A DNA stretch of 64,000 nucleotides. It comes from Aquilaria yunnanensis (taxonomy: Eukaryota > Streptophyta > Magnoliopsida > Malvales > Thymelaeaceae). Both the position numbers and the translations under genes were made by a program. Of this stretch, positions 22,548 to 34,425 are shown piece by piece; positions within the stretch are counted from its first letter, which is position 1, and each line of letters opens with the position of its first letter. The notes under the pieces are model-generated. The model saw only the letters and a program-made list of their open reading frames with translations, had not been told where the DNA came from and did no database searches. The DNA is taken from NCBI GenBank assembly GCA_039654915.1, contig CM077596.1, positions 74,649,751 through 74,713,750 on the forward strand, written 5' to 3'.

Positions 22548-23968
22548 TGTTAATATTGTGTCCAAAAGCTAATCATGAGATGATTGTATTTTGGATATTG
22601 AGGCATGATATTTTATTGAGGCATTGATCCAGTAATATGTTTGTTGTTCTGTTTCTGCATAACATAATAAACATAATTATAACATTAGAATAATGATATT
22701 ATTAAATGTCTCTAGCCTAGTATTATTGTAGAGCGAGTTGTAATAATATGTAAAAACTAGCATATGTGGGGACTAATATAAGATATGTAGTCTACATATG
22801 GGTACAAGTTGGAAAAGTTGAGTACTGGACCGACTCATCATGAGAATACTACATGGATCGTTATATGAGTGCCATAAGTGATTCTCATAATGATTATGTA
22901 TGTGTAATTCTTTAACCTAAAGTCATCAAGGTTCCCTATATGTGAGTCACATATTTTGATATTTTTCTTTATTGCTTGTAACTGAGTGAACTTAAAAGAG
23001 GTCATTGGGTATGTCACATATCATGCGAAAAGTTTTGTATGATGAAGATAGAATTTATCCTTCCTATGTAAAGGGAGTAATATCTTTAGGCCCTTTGATA
23101 GAGTGAGACTAAAAAAATGCATGGTCATGCTCAAATGAGTTTATATGCGATATCAATGTTATCAATTTAAGTTAGTATACTCGGTAATTAAGAAACCATA
23201 AATCAGACTATACGAGAGTGACAAATTCCATGTCTCGTGCTTGATCTTGATATCTTAAATAAAGGGACAATGACATATATGGATAATGATCATAAAGGTT
23301 TAGTCGAATCACCGACAATCTTGTCACTTGAATGACAATGATGTATTACTAGATACCGCTCATTATTTATAATCATAAATGTGATTTATGATCATTGTCA
23401 ATGTGATATGAGTCTATTAGGTCACACACATAAAGCTAATTGGATTATTTGAGTGCATAAGCCGAATTGTTTGGTCTTGGTTTCATAATAATTTCGTATT
23501 AATGATTGGCCCAAAGGTTCAGCCATTATTAGGTCCAAAATTAAAATCTAATTAGATTAGGGATTTGAAACCCATTAGACTTGGGAGTTGAGTGTCATTA
23601 TAAATATATCAAATAGTGATAAATTCGCAGCTTTTGTCTTAGCCTCCTTAAGGATGAAATCATAAGAGTTCTGAAGGTTTCAGCCACACTCTTCCTTGCC
23701 ATTCCTTGGAGGATTCATGCTAGCACTGCGAACGAAGGAGAAACGCATTTATCGAGACATGGTGGAAGCGTGGTGATCCCAAGAGGGTTGTGTAAATACC
23801 ATAGAGAGCTTGAACACGTTAACTGTTCAAGTCAACTCAACAGTTGAGTGAAAGATCTCAACCGAATTAGGTATAAAATTTTGAGCACTCGATTTATCCC
23901 GTTTTACTTAGATCCTAGAGGGTTTTGGTTACATTAGGTTGTACTTACTTGGCTCCTGAAACACTACA
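22548..23968 (+). mobile_element. Solo LTR, family 2 (1,421 bp), probably copia-type
   Basis: The element begins TGTTAATATTGTG and ends AACACTACA. It is flanked by a perfect 5-bp duplication ATAAT at 22543-22547 and 23969-23973. A TATA box (TATAAATATATC) near 23600 and the following less AT-rich segment with 'ggtgatcccaagaggg' give a + orientation with R-U5 to the right. No internal domain or second LTR exists, so it is a solo LTR. The superfamily cannot be proven from an LTR alone; the U3 phrasing ('aggtcacacacat') resembles plant Ty1/copia LTRs, which is a recollection rather than a comparison. Confidence 0.75.
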
Positions 23969-24646
23969 ATAATGGTAATTGTTCATTTGAGAAAACCAAA
24001 GAGATAATTAAAGGGCATATAAAAACTCTAAAACAAAAATCATAATTAATAAAAAATTTAAATAAATTTATGCCCATTCGAGAAATTAATTATTGATAAC
24101 AAAATTTTAGATAGAAAATTAATTTCTGCTAAACAATAATGCTATTACATGGTAAATTGAAGAAAAAAATGTATGCTTGTGTGTTTGGGGCAGTTGATAA
24201 AAAAAATTAAGAAAATTTATTTTTAGATGAATAAAATAAGTCTATTAAATTAATTTTATATCTTAATTTTAATTATTATAATTATGTACATATATGTGGG
24301 TGTAGATTTTTCTATTTTCTTTTTAATTTAATGTCTATCTTTAATTTAAATGCTAATTTTATCCTCATCTTTAATTCTAAATCTGAATGAAAGTCAACAA
24401 TTGTAGATTTGATTATCACTTGTTATTGCAGTATTACTTAATAGAGTTGTAGCAACATATTTTTTTTTTTTTTGAGTCGCCACCAATAAGTTTACCTAGG
24501 TTGATTGGATACCTTAAAATGGTCTACGATAGTTTGAAGGGTTTGGGAGTACAGTTACCCTAAAACGACTTTGTTATAGCGCCAAAAAATTGGCACCTTA
24601 GTTTGATTTAAGTTTTACTTTGCTTGCTTTAAATAATTTCAATTAA

Positions 24647-24864
24647 GATTCAAACCATGGATTCTAACCGAACCACCCAAATATGGACATCTAAGCTTTA
24701 CTATTTGATTTTTATTTGATTTTATGAAATTTTGATATTTCCAAACTATAGATCATATCGGATCACCCGGATATGGATATTAAACTTAATATATTTTTTA
24801 TTGAAAATTTTAGATAATTGTTCATCCAAACCATGGATTCTATTGAATCAGTTGGATATGGATC
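24647..24864. repeat. Three hairpin units in solo LTR B
   Basis: Homologues of the 42-nt units of copy A lie at about 24647-24689, 24738-24779 and 24823-24864. The third has a perfect inner stem GATTC/GAATC and outer stem ATCCA/TGGAT, a third base combination relative to copy A. The second keeps 4 of 5 inner pairs (GATCA/GGATC) and outer TTTCCA/TGGATA. The first is decayed. Linkers (AAACCATG, AAACTATA) remain recognisable. Confidence 0.7.
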
Positions 24865-25670
24865 TTAAAATTTACTACCATCCTAAATTCATCTTAGGGT
24901 TTTATTAAACCCACGCAGAATGAATTTTCCTAAATTTTATTTTCAGGTGCATTATGTAAATCAAATAAATTTTTTTTTTATTCGTATTATTTATAAAATT
25001 GCCTATCTAACCTAGTCCTATGATCATACCTAATGTTAATCTCCAAAACTAAAATAAAATAAACAGCCGAAGAAAAGAAAAATACAAATCAATACTTTCG
25101 GTGACCACATTGTAGCACAGAGAATAAGAAGGCACTCGACTGAGTAAAGATAAAAAGCTGGAGGGGTAAATATGAATTTTACCGAAACGGGGTAGTTGAC
25201 TGGATAAGGCAAATCCGAACCGGGTCGGGTCCGTGGGCCGCGTTTCGGATCGTTCTCAATTCTCTGTCCTCTGGCTATGTCGCGGCAAACGACAATCGGG
25301 CTTGGATGAGGGGGCGGCGGCGACCCTGGGTGAGCCGAAGAAAATGACCGAAGAGGACGAGGCGACGGTGGACGAAGCTCGGAGCGAACGCAGGCAGCTA
25401 AGGGAAGCCTTCGGGGACGGCGGCTTACGGTCGGGCGGAGCGGGGGAAGCGAGCTTGGTCGACAGCAGAGACTGGTAACTTCGGGGCAGAGGGCTGGAAA
25501 CTTTGAGGCAGAGAACCAAAGCTTCGAGAGTGGCCGCGGCTTTACGGAAAAGGTTAGGGTCTCTGGGGATGAGGGAGGAGAGACAGGGGTTGAAGGCTGC
25601 AATTTTCACTTTTTCGAGCCTAGAGCTTAGGGTTTTCCAATTCCTCCTCTTTCTCGAAATTAGGACCCCT

Positions 25671-25677
25671 ATTTATA
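25671..25677 (-). promoter_or_regulatory. TATA box of solo LTR B
   Basis: TATAAAT on the minus strand within 'agtataaatagggg'. It lies about 580 bp from the right edge of the LTR, comparable with the 500 bp in copy A. Confidence 0.6.
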
Positions 25678-26388
25678 CTAGTGGGGGCATTAAATCCCAT
25701 TAATTAAGGTTTTCCAAGTTTAGTTTGAACAGGTTTAGGCCTAATTTCGTCAAAAACCAGTTTTAGTCCCCCTATCTTTCACAGCTTACTGATCTGGTCT
25801 CCATATTTTCAATAAATTGCAATTTGGCCCAAATTTTGTCTGGTTTGGCAAATTAGCCTAGACTTTGCAAAAACCATCGGATTTCCCTAAAATTTCAGGA
25901 TTTTTTCAGATTTACCCTTAACTTTTCAATTTTGACAGATTTACCTTAAATTTTCCAATTTTGACAGATTAACCCCAAACTTTCAAATTTTGCTCAAAAC
26001 CTTCTAAAAATCCCCAATTACTTCCTAAACTTTTGTTTCTGCCTAAATTGACCCTACAAAACTCTTTGGAATCCAAATTAGTGCCTAAACTAAATTAATT
26101 CCTATTTCTACCCTAGATAAATATTTTATATTCCTGAAATTAGTACCACATAAAAAGACCAAATTGCCCCCAAAATAAAATGTACCCTAAACTAATTTCG
26201 CTTACCTAAAACTAAACAAAAAGTTAGTACCCAGACAAAATTGGGTGTCAACAAGGGTCAAGGGTATATTTGGTATATCATGTGTAAAAGATTGTAGTTA
26301 TCTTATTAAAAAAGAAAAGTCCCCCACATGTCAGCACCACATTTCACCTGTTATATGAAAAGTCCATCATGCCCTTATACAATCAAAC

Positions 26389-28743
26389 CAATATTTTAAA
26401 ATGTATCAAATTATTATAGCATGGTATTGAGTATCACAACAAAATTATTTATTGATGTCAAACTTTTAAGTTTTAAATAACAGCAATTTAAGCAGATATA
26501 TCATCATCTTCTCTAAAATGAATTATTCTTCTCTAAAAATCATACATGAAAAGTGTTAACATGAGATTAGAGAAGATAAAGCCAAAATCATATTTTAAGG
26601 GAAAAATTTTGATATGATCATCGATTTGGATTCTAGAGAAATTGATTCTGTCTTCCTGTCTCTTAGCATCGTTAAACCATGTTAAAACTTTCAAATTGTG
26701 ATATCTTTTATATATAATGAATTTGTAAAAGAAAGACAGTAAAAACATAACATGCTTTTGAATATAAGGCCAAAGGCTAGAAAATGGAAACCACACACAT
26801 TTATTTTTTTTTTTTCACATGGATTGATAGATAAAAAATGTTCAGATCAAGCACATGTATTTGTAAAAATATAGGCTTGCAAAATAAAATTAAAAATTGA
26901 ATCACAATAAAACTATGAACGAAATCCTGAAAGAAAAACTTGTAGGAATAATTGTGTTTGGTAACATTTGAAAAATTAAATCATTAGTATTCTCATAATT
27001 CACAATCTCTTTATCTTTAAAATTTTAGTAGGATTCATTCTTCCAGTTTTAAGTTAAGTATATTAAGAATCCATAAAGTATATATGTTTTGGAAAATTTT
27101 AATGCAGTCCTTTTCAAATATTTTTAGTTTGAAAGCTAAATTTTTTTGAAAATTTTAATAAAGCCCCAAAAAAATACTTGGTCCATGAACTCTTAAAAAG
27201 ATACAATAAGATAATCCCAAAAATTTTATAAATCATACATTATGTCACTAAAGTTTGAAAAATGACATTTTAGTGATTGTGCTAAAAGTTTAAAGAAAGT
27301 GACAATTTTTCTCTATTAAACATAAAATTTTATTCTTATGAAAAAATATAGACATTTACTTATTTCATCGTTCATGAGATGTGAACAATTTTGTTTCTTT
27401 TTTACTTTATGTTTCAGGATGGTTGTTTAACTTGTAAGAACTGTTTTGTGTTCTTTTGTTATTTTTAAGAACACTCCCTAGATTTTTTTTTGTGCAAAAT
27501 AAATAGTATAGTGGCAAACCCATGGAAAGATTAGAACGCTTATGGATTTTCAAAATAAATAGGAGCCTATTGTTTAATAAATAGAACTAATTAATATTTA
27601 TTGGAAAGATTGAAGCTTCATTGTATAAGTAAATTTTTTGTATGTTTAATATCTATATTGCATGTTCTCTTCAATGGACTATAAAATAAATAAAAAATTG
27701 CAAGTAAGTCAATTTTTGAATAAAGTACATGCTTACTAACCTTAAAAGAAAGTATTTAATTGGAATAATTGAGACTGTTGAAAATTTGCAGTTATATATT
27801 TTTAAAAAAGTGGCAGTGTTACTTGCTTATTGCGGTATAATAAAGATTAAAGACAAATTTAGAAAAACTTTCAAATTTAGAAAAACTTCTGTATTCCTAT
27901 CAAAAAATTTTGTAAAAGTTGTGTTATTATAATTTGATGATAGGTGAAAGAAGAATCAAATAATTGAAAGCTGAGAAAGAAAACTTAAGTTGCAAACCCA
28001 GGTTCTTGGAATTATTCCGGTAATATATATAAATCTAATATTTACCAATTTTATTCATGGTTGAAGACTATATCAAATATGTTTTTGGTTTATATCATCT
28101 ATAAAATTTTAGCTCTATCATTATTTTTATGAAATTCTCATCATTATCTTGAAAATTTATCTGTTTAGCATTCTAGGAAGTTTCTGAAAAATTTATCAGT
28201 TTAGCATTCTAAGAAGCTTTTGAGAAAAATGTTTATTGTGATATATACATATACCTTTAAAACTTTTGTGCTAATTCATAAACAACTTTAAGTTTTACAA
28301 AAAAAATAATTTAGGTTTATTTTTCAAAATACACAAATTTCTGAGAAAATCCATATTTACTATCAACACAAAATTTCCTAAACCTCAATATATGCAATCT
28401 AATACATATGATCGGCACTTTCAAAAAATAGTAAATAGATTTGGTTATTTCTTATCACACTAATTCAAAATTAAGGATTTGGAAAAATGAAGATTAATAT
28501 GAATTTAATCTTGTATTTATCTATCTAAATTTAAAATTTATATATAAGTTAATAATTACGGCTTTGACTGCTATGTGTTATCATCATATTACATCAGAGG
28601 ATAAGGGGTATGCTCGGTAAACCATGTGTAAAAGTTTATGATTAACTTACTAGAAAAGGAAAGTATGTCACGTGTTAGCTTCACAATTGTTCTCATTAAG
28701 GAAAAGGCAAAAGTACCCTTATATGCATCCTGCTATATATAGA
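26389..28743 (-). mobile_element. Helitron-like element B, head-to-tail with A
   Basis: The right edge at 28742-28743 is GA followed by T. On the minus strand this is A^TCTATATATAGCAGG, a typical plant Helitron 5' start. The left edge lacks a CTAG terminus and begins abruptly at 'caatcaaacc', the point where homology with element A's 21265 region starts. Homology with A continues to about 27385 and reappears at 28590-28725. The 67-codon frame at 27729-27932 is not recognisable. B is therefore a 3'-truncated relative of A in the same orientation, joined to A's 5' region. Confidence 0.45.
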
Positions 28744-28926
28744 TTTTTAGCATTTTTAAGTAATCTTGTGATGAAAGCTTTGATTTTCGCTCTTTTTAAA
28801 CTTTTTATTTGTATTCAAGTTCCGTTAGTTTCGGTTTCGTTTTAATTTTTATACTCTAATTTTGATTCTTTTTCTCTCCTTTTAATTCACCATTACAAAT
28901 ATTTGTTTTTTAGAAAAGTGTTTTTT

Positions 28927-30200
28927 CACTACTTAAACAAATGCCATTTTTTCCAACGACATCACATTGGAAAATCAGATTTTCCAATGCAATGAAGTTT
29001 GGAAACTGGAGTGTTGGAAAAAATTTGTCTAACAGCCCAAAAAATAGCCATTACTATTACCAAAGGCTTGTCATTGGAATATGAGCCGTTGGAAATTCTA
29101 AATGGCCTTACCCTATAAAAGTATTTTTAACGGCTAAGAGATTTAGCCATTGGAAATACACCAAGGCTTAAGTCGTTGGAAATTTCCAACGGCCACGGCT
29201 TTGAAAGGCTGTTGGAAACTTATTTCTAAAAAAAAAGCACATATATATACGAAACTCCAATTACTATATTTTATAAATTACTGAAATTATATTTCATATT
29301 TACTAAAAATATATTTTTTATTTTAAAAAAATTATATTATATATTATTACAAAAATTTAAAACCACAAAACTATATTTTATATTATTATAAAAATATATA
29401 TACTAAGACTATATTTTTTATTTACTGAAATAAAAAATTTAACAAATTCAGAAAATTCAACCAAAAAATTCAAAATTTCAAAAAATTCATCACAAAATCA
29501 CAGAATTCATTAGAAATTAAAAAAATCATCGCAAAATCAGGAAAATTCATCAGATTTGCAAAGACCATCAAATTCATCAAAAGATTCATCAAAAATTCCA
29601 AATTTTATTAGATCCACACAACAATCCATATTCATCAGATTTACACAAGAATCCATATTTCATTAGATCCACGCAACAATTCATATTCATCATATCTACA
29701 AGAGAATTGAAAATTTAAAAAATCAAATTTGTAGAATTCAAAAATTTCTAAAAGCTGAGGTAGGGTTTGAATGGCAAGGAGGTGATGAGGACGCTGGTGA
29801 TGAGACACAAGTAGATGAATGGTGATATGGCAGATGACCAACCCTTAAGCGCTTGAATGGATGTTGATTGGTGCTTGAATGGCTGATGGCAATGATATAA
29901 CGATTGAGATGCTGATGAGACGGTGATGGAACGCCAATAAGACATGCGACGAATGGAAGTGATGGTGAAAAAGGGAGAGGGAGAATAGAGATGAGGTGAA
30001 GAGAAAGGAAGAGCGAGAATAGAGATGACGGAGACAAATGGATGAGAGAAATAAAGGAGGGCGACTGCGAGAGGTAGGGTTAATTAAGGCTTATGTGATA
30101 TATGTAATATATGGGTTGGGTTATAGATATGGGTTAGGTTTATATGATATATGATATATATCATATATCATATATTATTGTTGTTATTATTATTATTATA

Positions 30201-30278
<78 letters not shown>

Positions 30279-30556
30279 TATATATATTTCAATTATTATT
30301 ATTATTATATGTGTATGATATATATATATTACTTTAATTTATAAAATATTAAAATTTATTGTATGAATAGCACTTTTTTCCAATAGCTTGCACGTTGGAA
30401 ACTGAAATTTTGAAATTTCCAACGCGATAAGCCATTGGAAATTTTCAACTATCAGGCCATTGGAAAATATGGTCTTCAAAATTTTGCCATTGGAGATTCA
30501 TCTCCCCTTTCTAATAGCTAAGTTTGGTCGTTGGAAAAAAATATTTTTTAGTAGTG
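28927..30556. mobile_element. CACTA (En/Spm) transposon 1, non-autonomous
   Basis: The left terminus is CACTACTTAAACAAATG and the right terminus, on the opposite strand, CACTACTAAAAAATATT. Both are followed by a TTTTTTCCAACGAC segment. The target duplication is TTT (28924-28926 and 30557-30559). Subterminal regions carry many copies of 'ttccaacg'/'cgttggaaa' in both orientations (for example near 28960-29215 and 30380-30535), the arrangement expected of transposase-binding sites. The interior is AT-rich, then a purine-rich block at 29750-30060, then a long (AT)n run. No transposase is present. Minus-strand frames at 29641-30037 arise from low-complexity sequence. Confidence 0.8.
30204..30275. 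repeat. (AT)n microsatellite, about 72 bp
   Basis: Uninterrupted AT dinucleotides inside CACTA element 1, flanked by TTA/ATT triplet runs. Confidence 0.95.
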
Positions 30557-30559
30557 TTT

Positions 30560-31467
30560 TTAAAAAATAAGTTCAAAAATTTCATTTAGAATCTAACAAC
30601 AAGGCTTTAGTCAGGTGAGCAGGGTAAGCTAAACTCTACTCGGCCTAAAAGTCCTTTATATAGTGTTACAAGAGCGTGAGCAACATTATTTACGATCAAG
30701 AAACATAAATGAAGCTGCATGAATTAAAGCATTGAGATAAGTCAATGATATCATCTTGAACAACACCATGCACATAGAGAGATGGCTTGCTGTGGTGCTG
30801 GAGTGCAAAAATAGCAACCTATGAGTCCGATCGCATGACAACATTTCTCCAACCCCTTGCATACGCTTCAAGTAAGCCTTTCCGATATAGCCCAAAGTTT
30901 AATCCATACCACTTATTAGGTCATCTAATTTATTTTTAAAGTTTTGTCCACTTATAAGATTTATGATGCTGCCATCAAAAAGTGATGATTTATACTCCAA
31001 TACTTCAAAAAGAAAAAATAATCAAAAAGTGCTTCCAAAACATTTTTCCTAACAAATCATTACTTTCACAATGTTTTCAAATATGTAAAATAAATAAATA
31101 AATAAATCTAGTAGCTTTTCATAACACCTTATTCAAGTGCTTTTGTTATATACAAAATATTGACTTTCAAATGATGCGAAATCTTAAAAAAAAAAAAAAC
31201 AAACAAACAAACTGTAAAAATATATTTTTAAAAGGAAAGGCACCTCAACTTTCCTTAAAATTTCCTTTCTTTTCAAAAAAGAAAAGAAAATAATTAAAAT
31301 TTGACAATCTTAATTTTTTGCTTAGAAAGTCCTATTTTAGGAATCTTTAGTTTTAACGTTATTTCCGTTGAGACTAAGAAAATGTATAGTGGGTAACCTA
31401 GAATAAATATAAATTTTAGATAACAATTAATATTGGGGACAATCACTAATCAATTTGGAAAGTATGA
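30560..31467. other. AT-rich DNA between two CACTA elements, no gene
   Basis: No domain-bearing frame. The 69-codon minus frame at 30686-30895 and other short frames have no recognisable motif. A poly-A run and an 'aaataaataaat' run occur near 31090-31210. Confidence 0.45.
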
Positions 31468-31470
31468 TCA

Positions 31471-34422
31471 CACTACTAAAATAAAATGGTTTTCCAACCG
31501 CATTTTTACCAACGGCGTAGCCGTTGGTAGTTAACAACGCGTAGAATCGTTGGTATTTATTTTCCAACGTGCACGTGTTGGTGAGGGTTTCAAAAAAATG
31601 TAACAGGTTTTTTGTTTTGTTTCCAACGTGCAAACCGTTGGTAAAATTCCAACTTCTCAGCAGTTGGTAAATTTTTTTTTTTTAGGGTACTTTACCAACG
31701 GCTAGCCGTTGGTAAATCTGTAATTTAAATGCAGCATTTCATTTAAAAATTTACCAACGGCTAGCCGTTGGTAAATTTGTTTTTAAATCGTCTTCCCTGT
31801 TCACGCGTAGCAGCTGCCATTTTCGCGTCTATGGAGGGAGAGAGAAACGCAAACTGGTCTGCGTCGCCGTCGCTGTGCTAGCCGGCTGATTTCCAGCCGA
31901 TTTCCGGCCGTTCGCAGCTGGGGAAGATAGATCTGGGCTAGGCGAGCTAGGGTATGGGTTTTTTATTTAATTATATTCTAGTTTAACGTATATACTTGCG
32001 AAAATCGTGGTTCTTGGTTTTTATGCATTGTTCTTTTAGTTTCAGGTTTTATTTGAGGTGAATTATCTTCTCATTGTGTTGATTCGGTTGCTGCGCAAGT
32101 TGGTTGAGGTAAGTTATTAAAAATTTTTCATTGTCCGAATTAATTCTTTTTTTGGGAAAGAATATGTATTTATTTATTTATGTTGTACTTAAAATTTTAG
32201 TATTATGACTGTTCATTCTACATTTTTCTGGTGATTTAGTTGGGTCTTTCCCATTTATTTTGTGTTAATTAATTTTTGATTATGGGTAATTTTAGTGATG
32301 TCATTAAAATGTTTTTCTTCTTAGTAATTGTCTTTGATAAAATTAGATTGTGGGATAATTTCTCTATGGATAAAATAACAAACAAAGCACTAATGATAAT
32401 AAAAATACTAATTTATTATTATTATTTTTTGTACCCAATAATATAAACATAATAATAGTAATAATAATAATTATTACTAGTTGATTGTGGTAGTAGTAAG
32501 TTAGAAAATAATAAAAATATTTGGTTAGTGATAGTTGAAATAATATTCATAATAATATTACCTCCAAATAATACAAATAATAATAATTATAATAATACTA
32601 ATAATAATAATACTAATAATTAAAATAAAACTAATAATTATTTGCAATTATAATAATACTAATAATAAGGATACTAATAATTATAATAATTATTAGAATT
32701 TTGTTTAAATTACGCGTGTAGAGTAACGTTTCTTTTTTTAATTTTCAGAAATTTCTTATATTACCAGGATTTTAAGTTTTTTTCCCCTCTTTTTCAGTTG
32801 CTCCCTGCATCTGTGAGCCTGAAGACGTACCCATTGTTTTTTCTCTCCGTTCAAACTCGTTCGAGGTAAGTTTCTATCTTTTTCCTTTCGAATTGAAAAC
32901 GGGATTTGTGAAGGAAAATTGTTTTTAATTATTAATATTGGTAATAAAACTTATGTGTTGTCACTGTGGTTTGAACATAGTTGTTCGTATTTGAATTTGC
33001 AGTTTATGTACATTATTTGTTATATCTGTGGATATTTTTTCTGATGGATTAGAGTGAATATGTAATTTCTTTGTTCGTTGTATAATGCTCAGTTTTATGG
33101 AATGATTATTAGTATAAGTGTATGGTAATAGGTATAGTTATGGTTTAGTTGGAGTGATTTAGTGTAAATGGTTAGATTATGTCATTAGTATGTTAATAAT
33201 AATAATTATTATTATAATAAAACCATGTGACAATAATATGACAATAATAATGCAGAAAAATTAAAAAATTGATCTAGAGACCAATAGAGAAAATGTAAAA
33301 ACTTTAGGTATTAAGAGTTTAACAATTGACTTTAGAAAAGTTAAGAAAAAAAAGACTTATTTAACTGAAAAAATTAATTAAATCATGGTGATGACTTTGG
33401 GAAATAAGACATTAAAAAAAATAAGCAATGAATTAAACAAAAACACTATAATTTATTAAACACATCACGCAGACACTGCAATTCAACGAGCAAGTACAGA
33501 AGATGATGGCGGAGGAGAATGCGCGAAGGGATGCGGAGTACGAGAGGAAGCTCGAGAGAATTAAGAGGAGACAGAGAGCAGAGATGGAGGCTCAGAGAGC
33601 CGCATTGGAGGCAAATTGGGCTCAGTTAGAGATTATCTGTCGTTCACTAAACCTTCCGTGCCCGTCAGCTCAACCAGTTCCACAGTATCCTGATGACTCG
33701 GACTTGGATGATGAGGAGATAGTCGGGACTCCATGATAGGCGTTGACACCAACAAGTCAGCGCATTTCCAAAGTTCTTGTGTTAGAGACCTTACATAATA
33801 ATTTTTAGACCTAGTTAAAACTCAGTTGAAATTACTGAAATGTGTTGTCCGTTGAATGTTGAATGCTTTCTTGCAGACATATATGTTCTTGTTTTAATTT
33901 TGCTGTATTTGAGAATATTTTATTTTAATTACGTTTGCATACATGTGTAATGTTTATAGCTGAGTAAAGTTGGGCGAACTTTTCAATGTGTATTCAAACT
34001 GTGAAAAATACAAAACAACCGAACCCTGGACCGGTTAATGTATAGTACCAACGTGCAAACGAGGAACTTACCAACTTGCGCGCGTTGGTAATTACCAACG
34101 GCTTCATAACCACTACCTTACCAACTGATGTAAGTTGGTAATTACCAACTTACAAATTACCAACTGGTGGCAATTGGTAACTACAACTACGCGATGGAAA
34201 CCAAGTCTGGTTTATGACCGTTGGTAAATTACCAACGTGAATTTTACCAACGTGTATACGTTGGAATTTACCAACATGTTATTGATTGCGCGTTGGTAAA
34301 TAATTTTCCAACGTATCGAATACCAACTGCCATTTACCAACGTGCAGCAATTGGTAAATTCAGGTTACCAACTGTTGCACGTTGGAAAATGTCAGTTGGT
34401 AAAGTCCTATATTTTAGTAGTG
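31471..34422. mobile_element. CACTA (En/Spm) transposon 2 with residual coding fragment
   Basis: The left terminus is CACTACTAAAATAAAATGG and the right terminus, on the opposite strand, CACTACTAAAATATAGGAC. A perfect 3-bp target duplication TCA lies at 31468-31470 and 34423-34425. Subterminal zones (31490-31780 and 34040-34400) hold dense inverted and direct copies of 'ttaccaacg' and 'cgttggtaa', more than ten at the right end. The interior includes a TAA/ATT-rich microsatellite zone (32390-32700) and a short coding remnant at 33503-33736. At 2.95 kb with no full transposase, it is non-autonomous. The motif family resembles that of CACTA element 1 but the internal sequence differs. Confidence 0.85.
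33503..33736 (+). pseudogene. Residual C-terminal fragment of a CACTA-encoded protein (putative)
   Basis: This 77-codon frame is highly charged. Residues about 5-45 (rich in E, R, K and A with regular spacing) should form a coiled coil, followed by a proline-containing linker and an acidic tail (DDSDLDDEE). Upstream, 'tcacgcag' followed by an open in-frame stretch suggests that the real exon begins near 33472 and that the first Met is internal. Coiled-coil, glutamate/arginine-rich C-termini ending in an acidic tail occur in plant En/Spm-type transposase-like proteins, and the position inside a CACTA element fits. The catalytic part is absent. It could alternatively be a captured host exon. 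Confidence 0.4.
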
Positions 34423-34425
34423 TCA

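Larger units (their letters stand above)
24448..26253 (-). mobile_element. Solo LTR, family 1, copy B (1,806 bp)
   Basis: The element starts TGTAGCAACA and ends GGTGTCAACA. Its flanks agagt (24443-24447) and agggt (26254-26258) agree at 4 of 5 bases. It shares with copy A (15476-18525) the terminal sequences, the 'gagtcgccaccaat/gagtcgccatcaat' block, 'ttatagcgcc..aaattggcacctta', the hairpin units, a minus-strand TATA box and a GC-rich leader segment (25200-25600). It is 1.2 kb shorter because the AT-rich middle is missing. Two overlapping minus-strand frames (25036-25602, 25256-25609) follow the TATA box. They are proline/serine/arginine-rich and not alike in copy A, so I do not call them genes. 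Confidence 0.8.
21161..26388 (-). mobile_element. Helitron-like element A, interrupted by two solo LTRs
   Basis: The plus strand reads CTAG at 21161 preceded by A and followed by 'attacatacttggcgttgctacgggg', whose opposite strand resembles a plant Helitron 3' end (CCCCGTAGCAACG... then CTAG^T). The opposite (5') end is defined only by similarity. Sequence 26260-26388 matches 28600-28725 in element B, including 'catgtgtaaaag'. Body sequence 21265-22285 matches 26389-27385 in element B. Two solo LTRs with target duplications lie inside (22548-23968, 24448-26253). No Rep/helicase is left. The hairpin at the 3' end is partly decayed, so the Helitron assignment is probable rather than certain. 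Confidence 0.5.

Noticed and set aside
25036..25609. Minus-strand frames of 188 and 117 codons
   Set aside because: They overlap each other in different frames within the GC-rich leader of solo LTR B, are P/S/R-rich from composition, and have no counterpart in solo LTR A.
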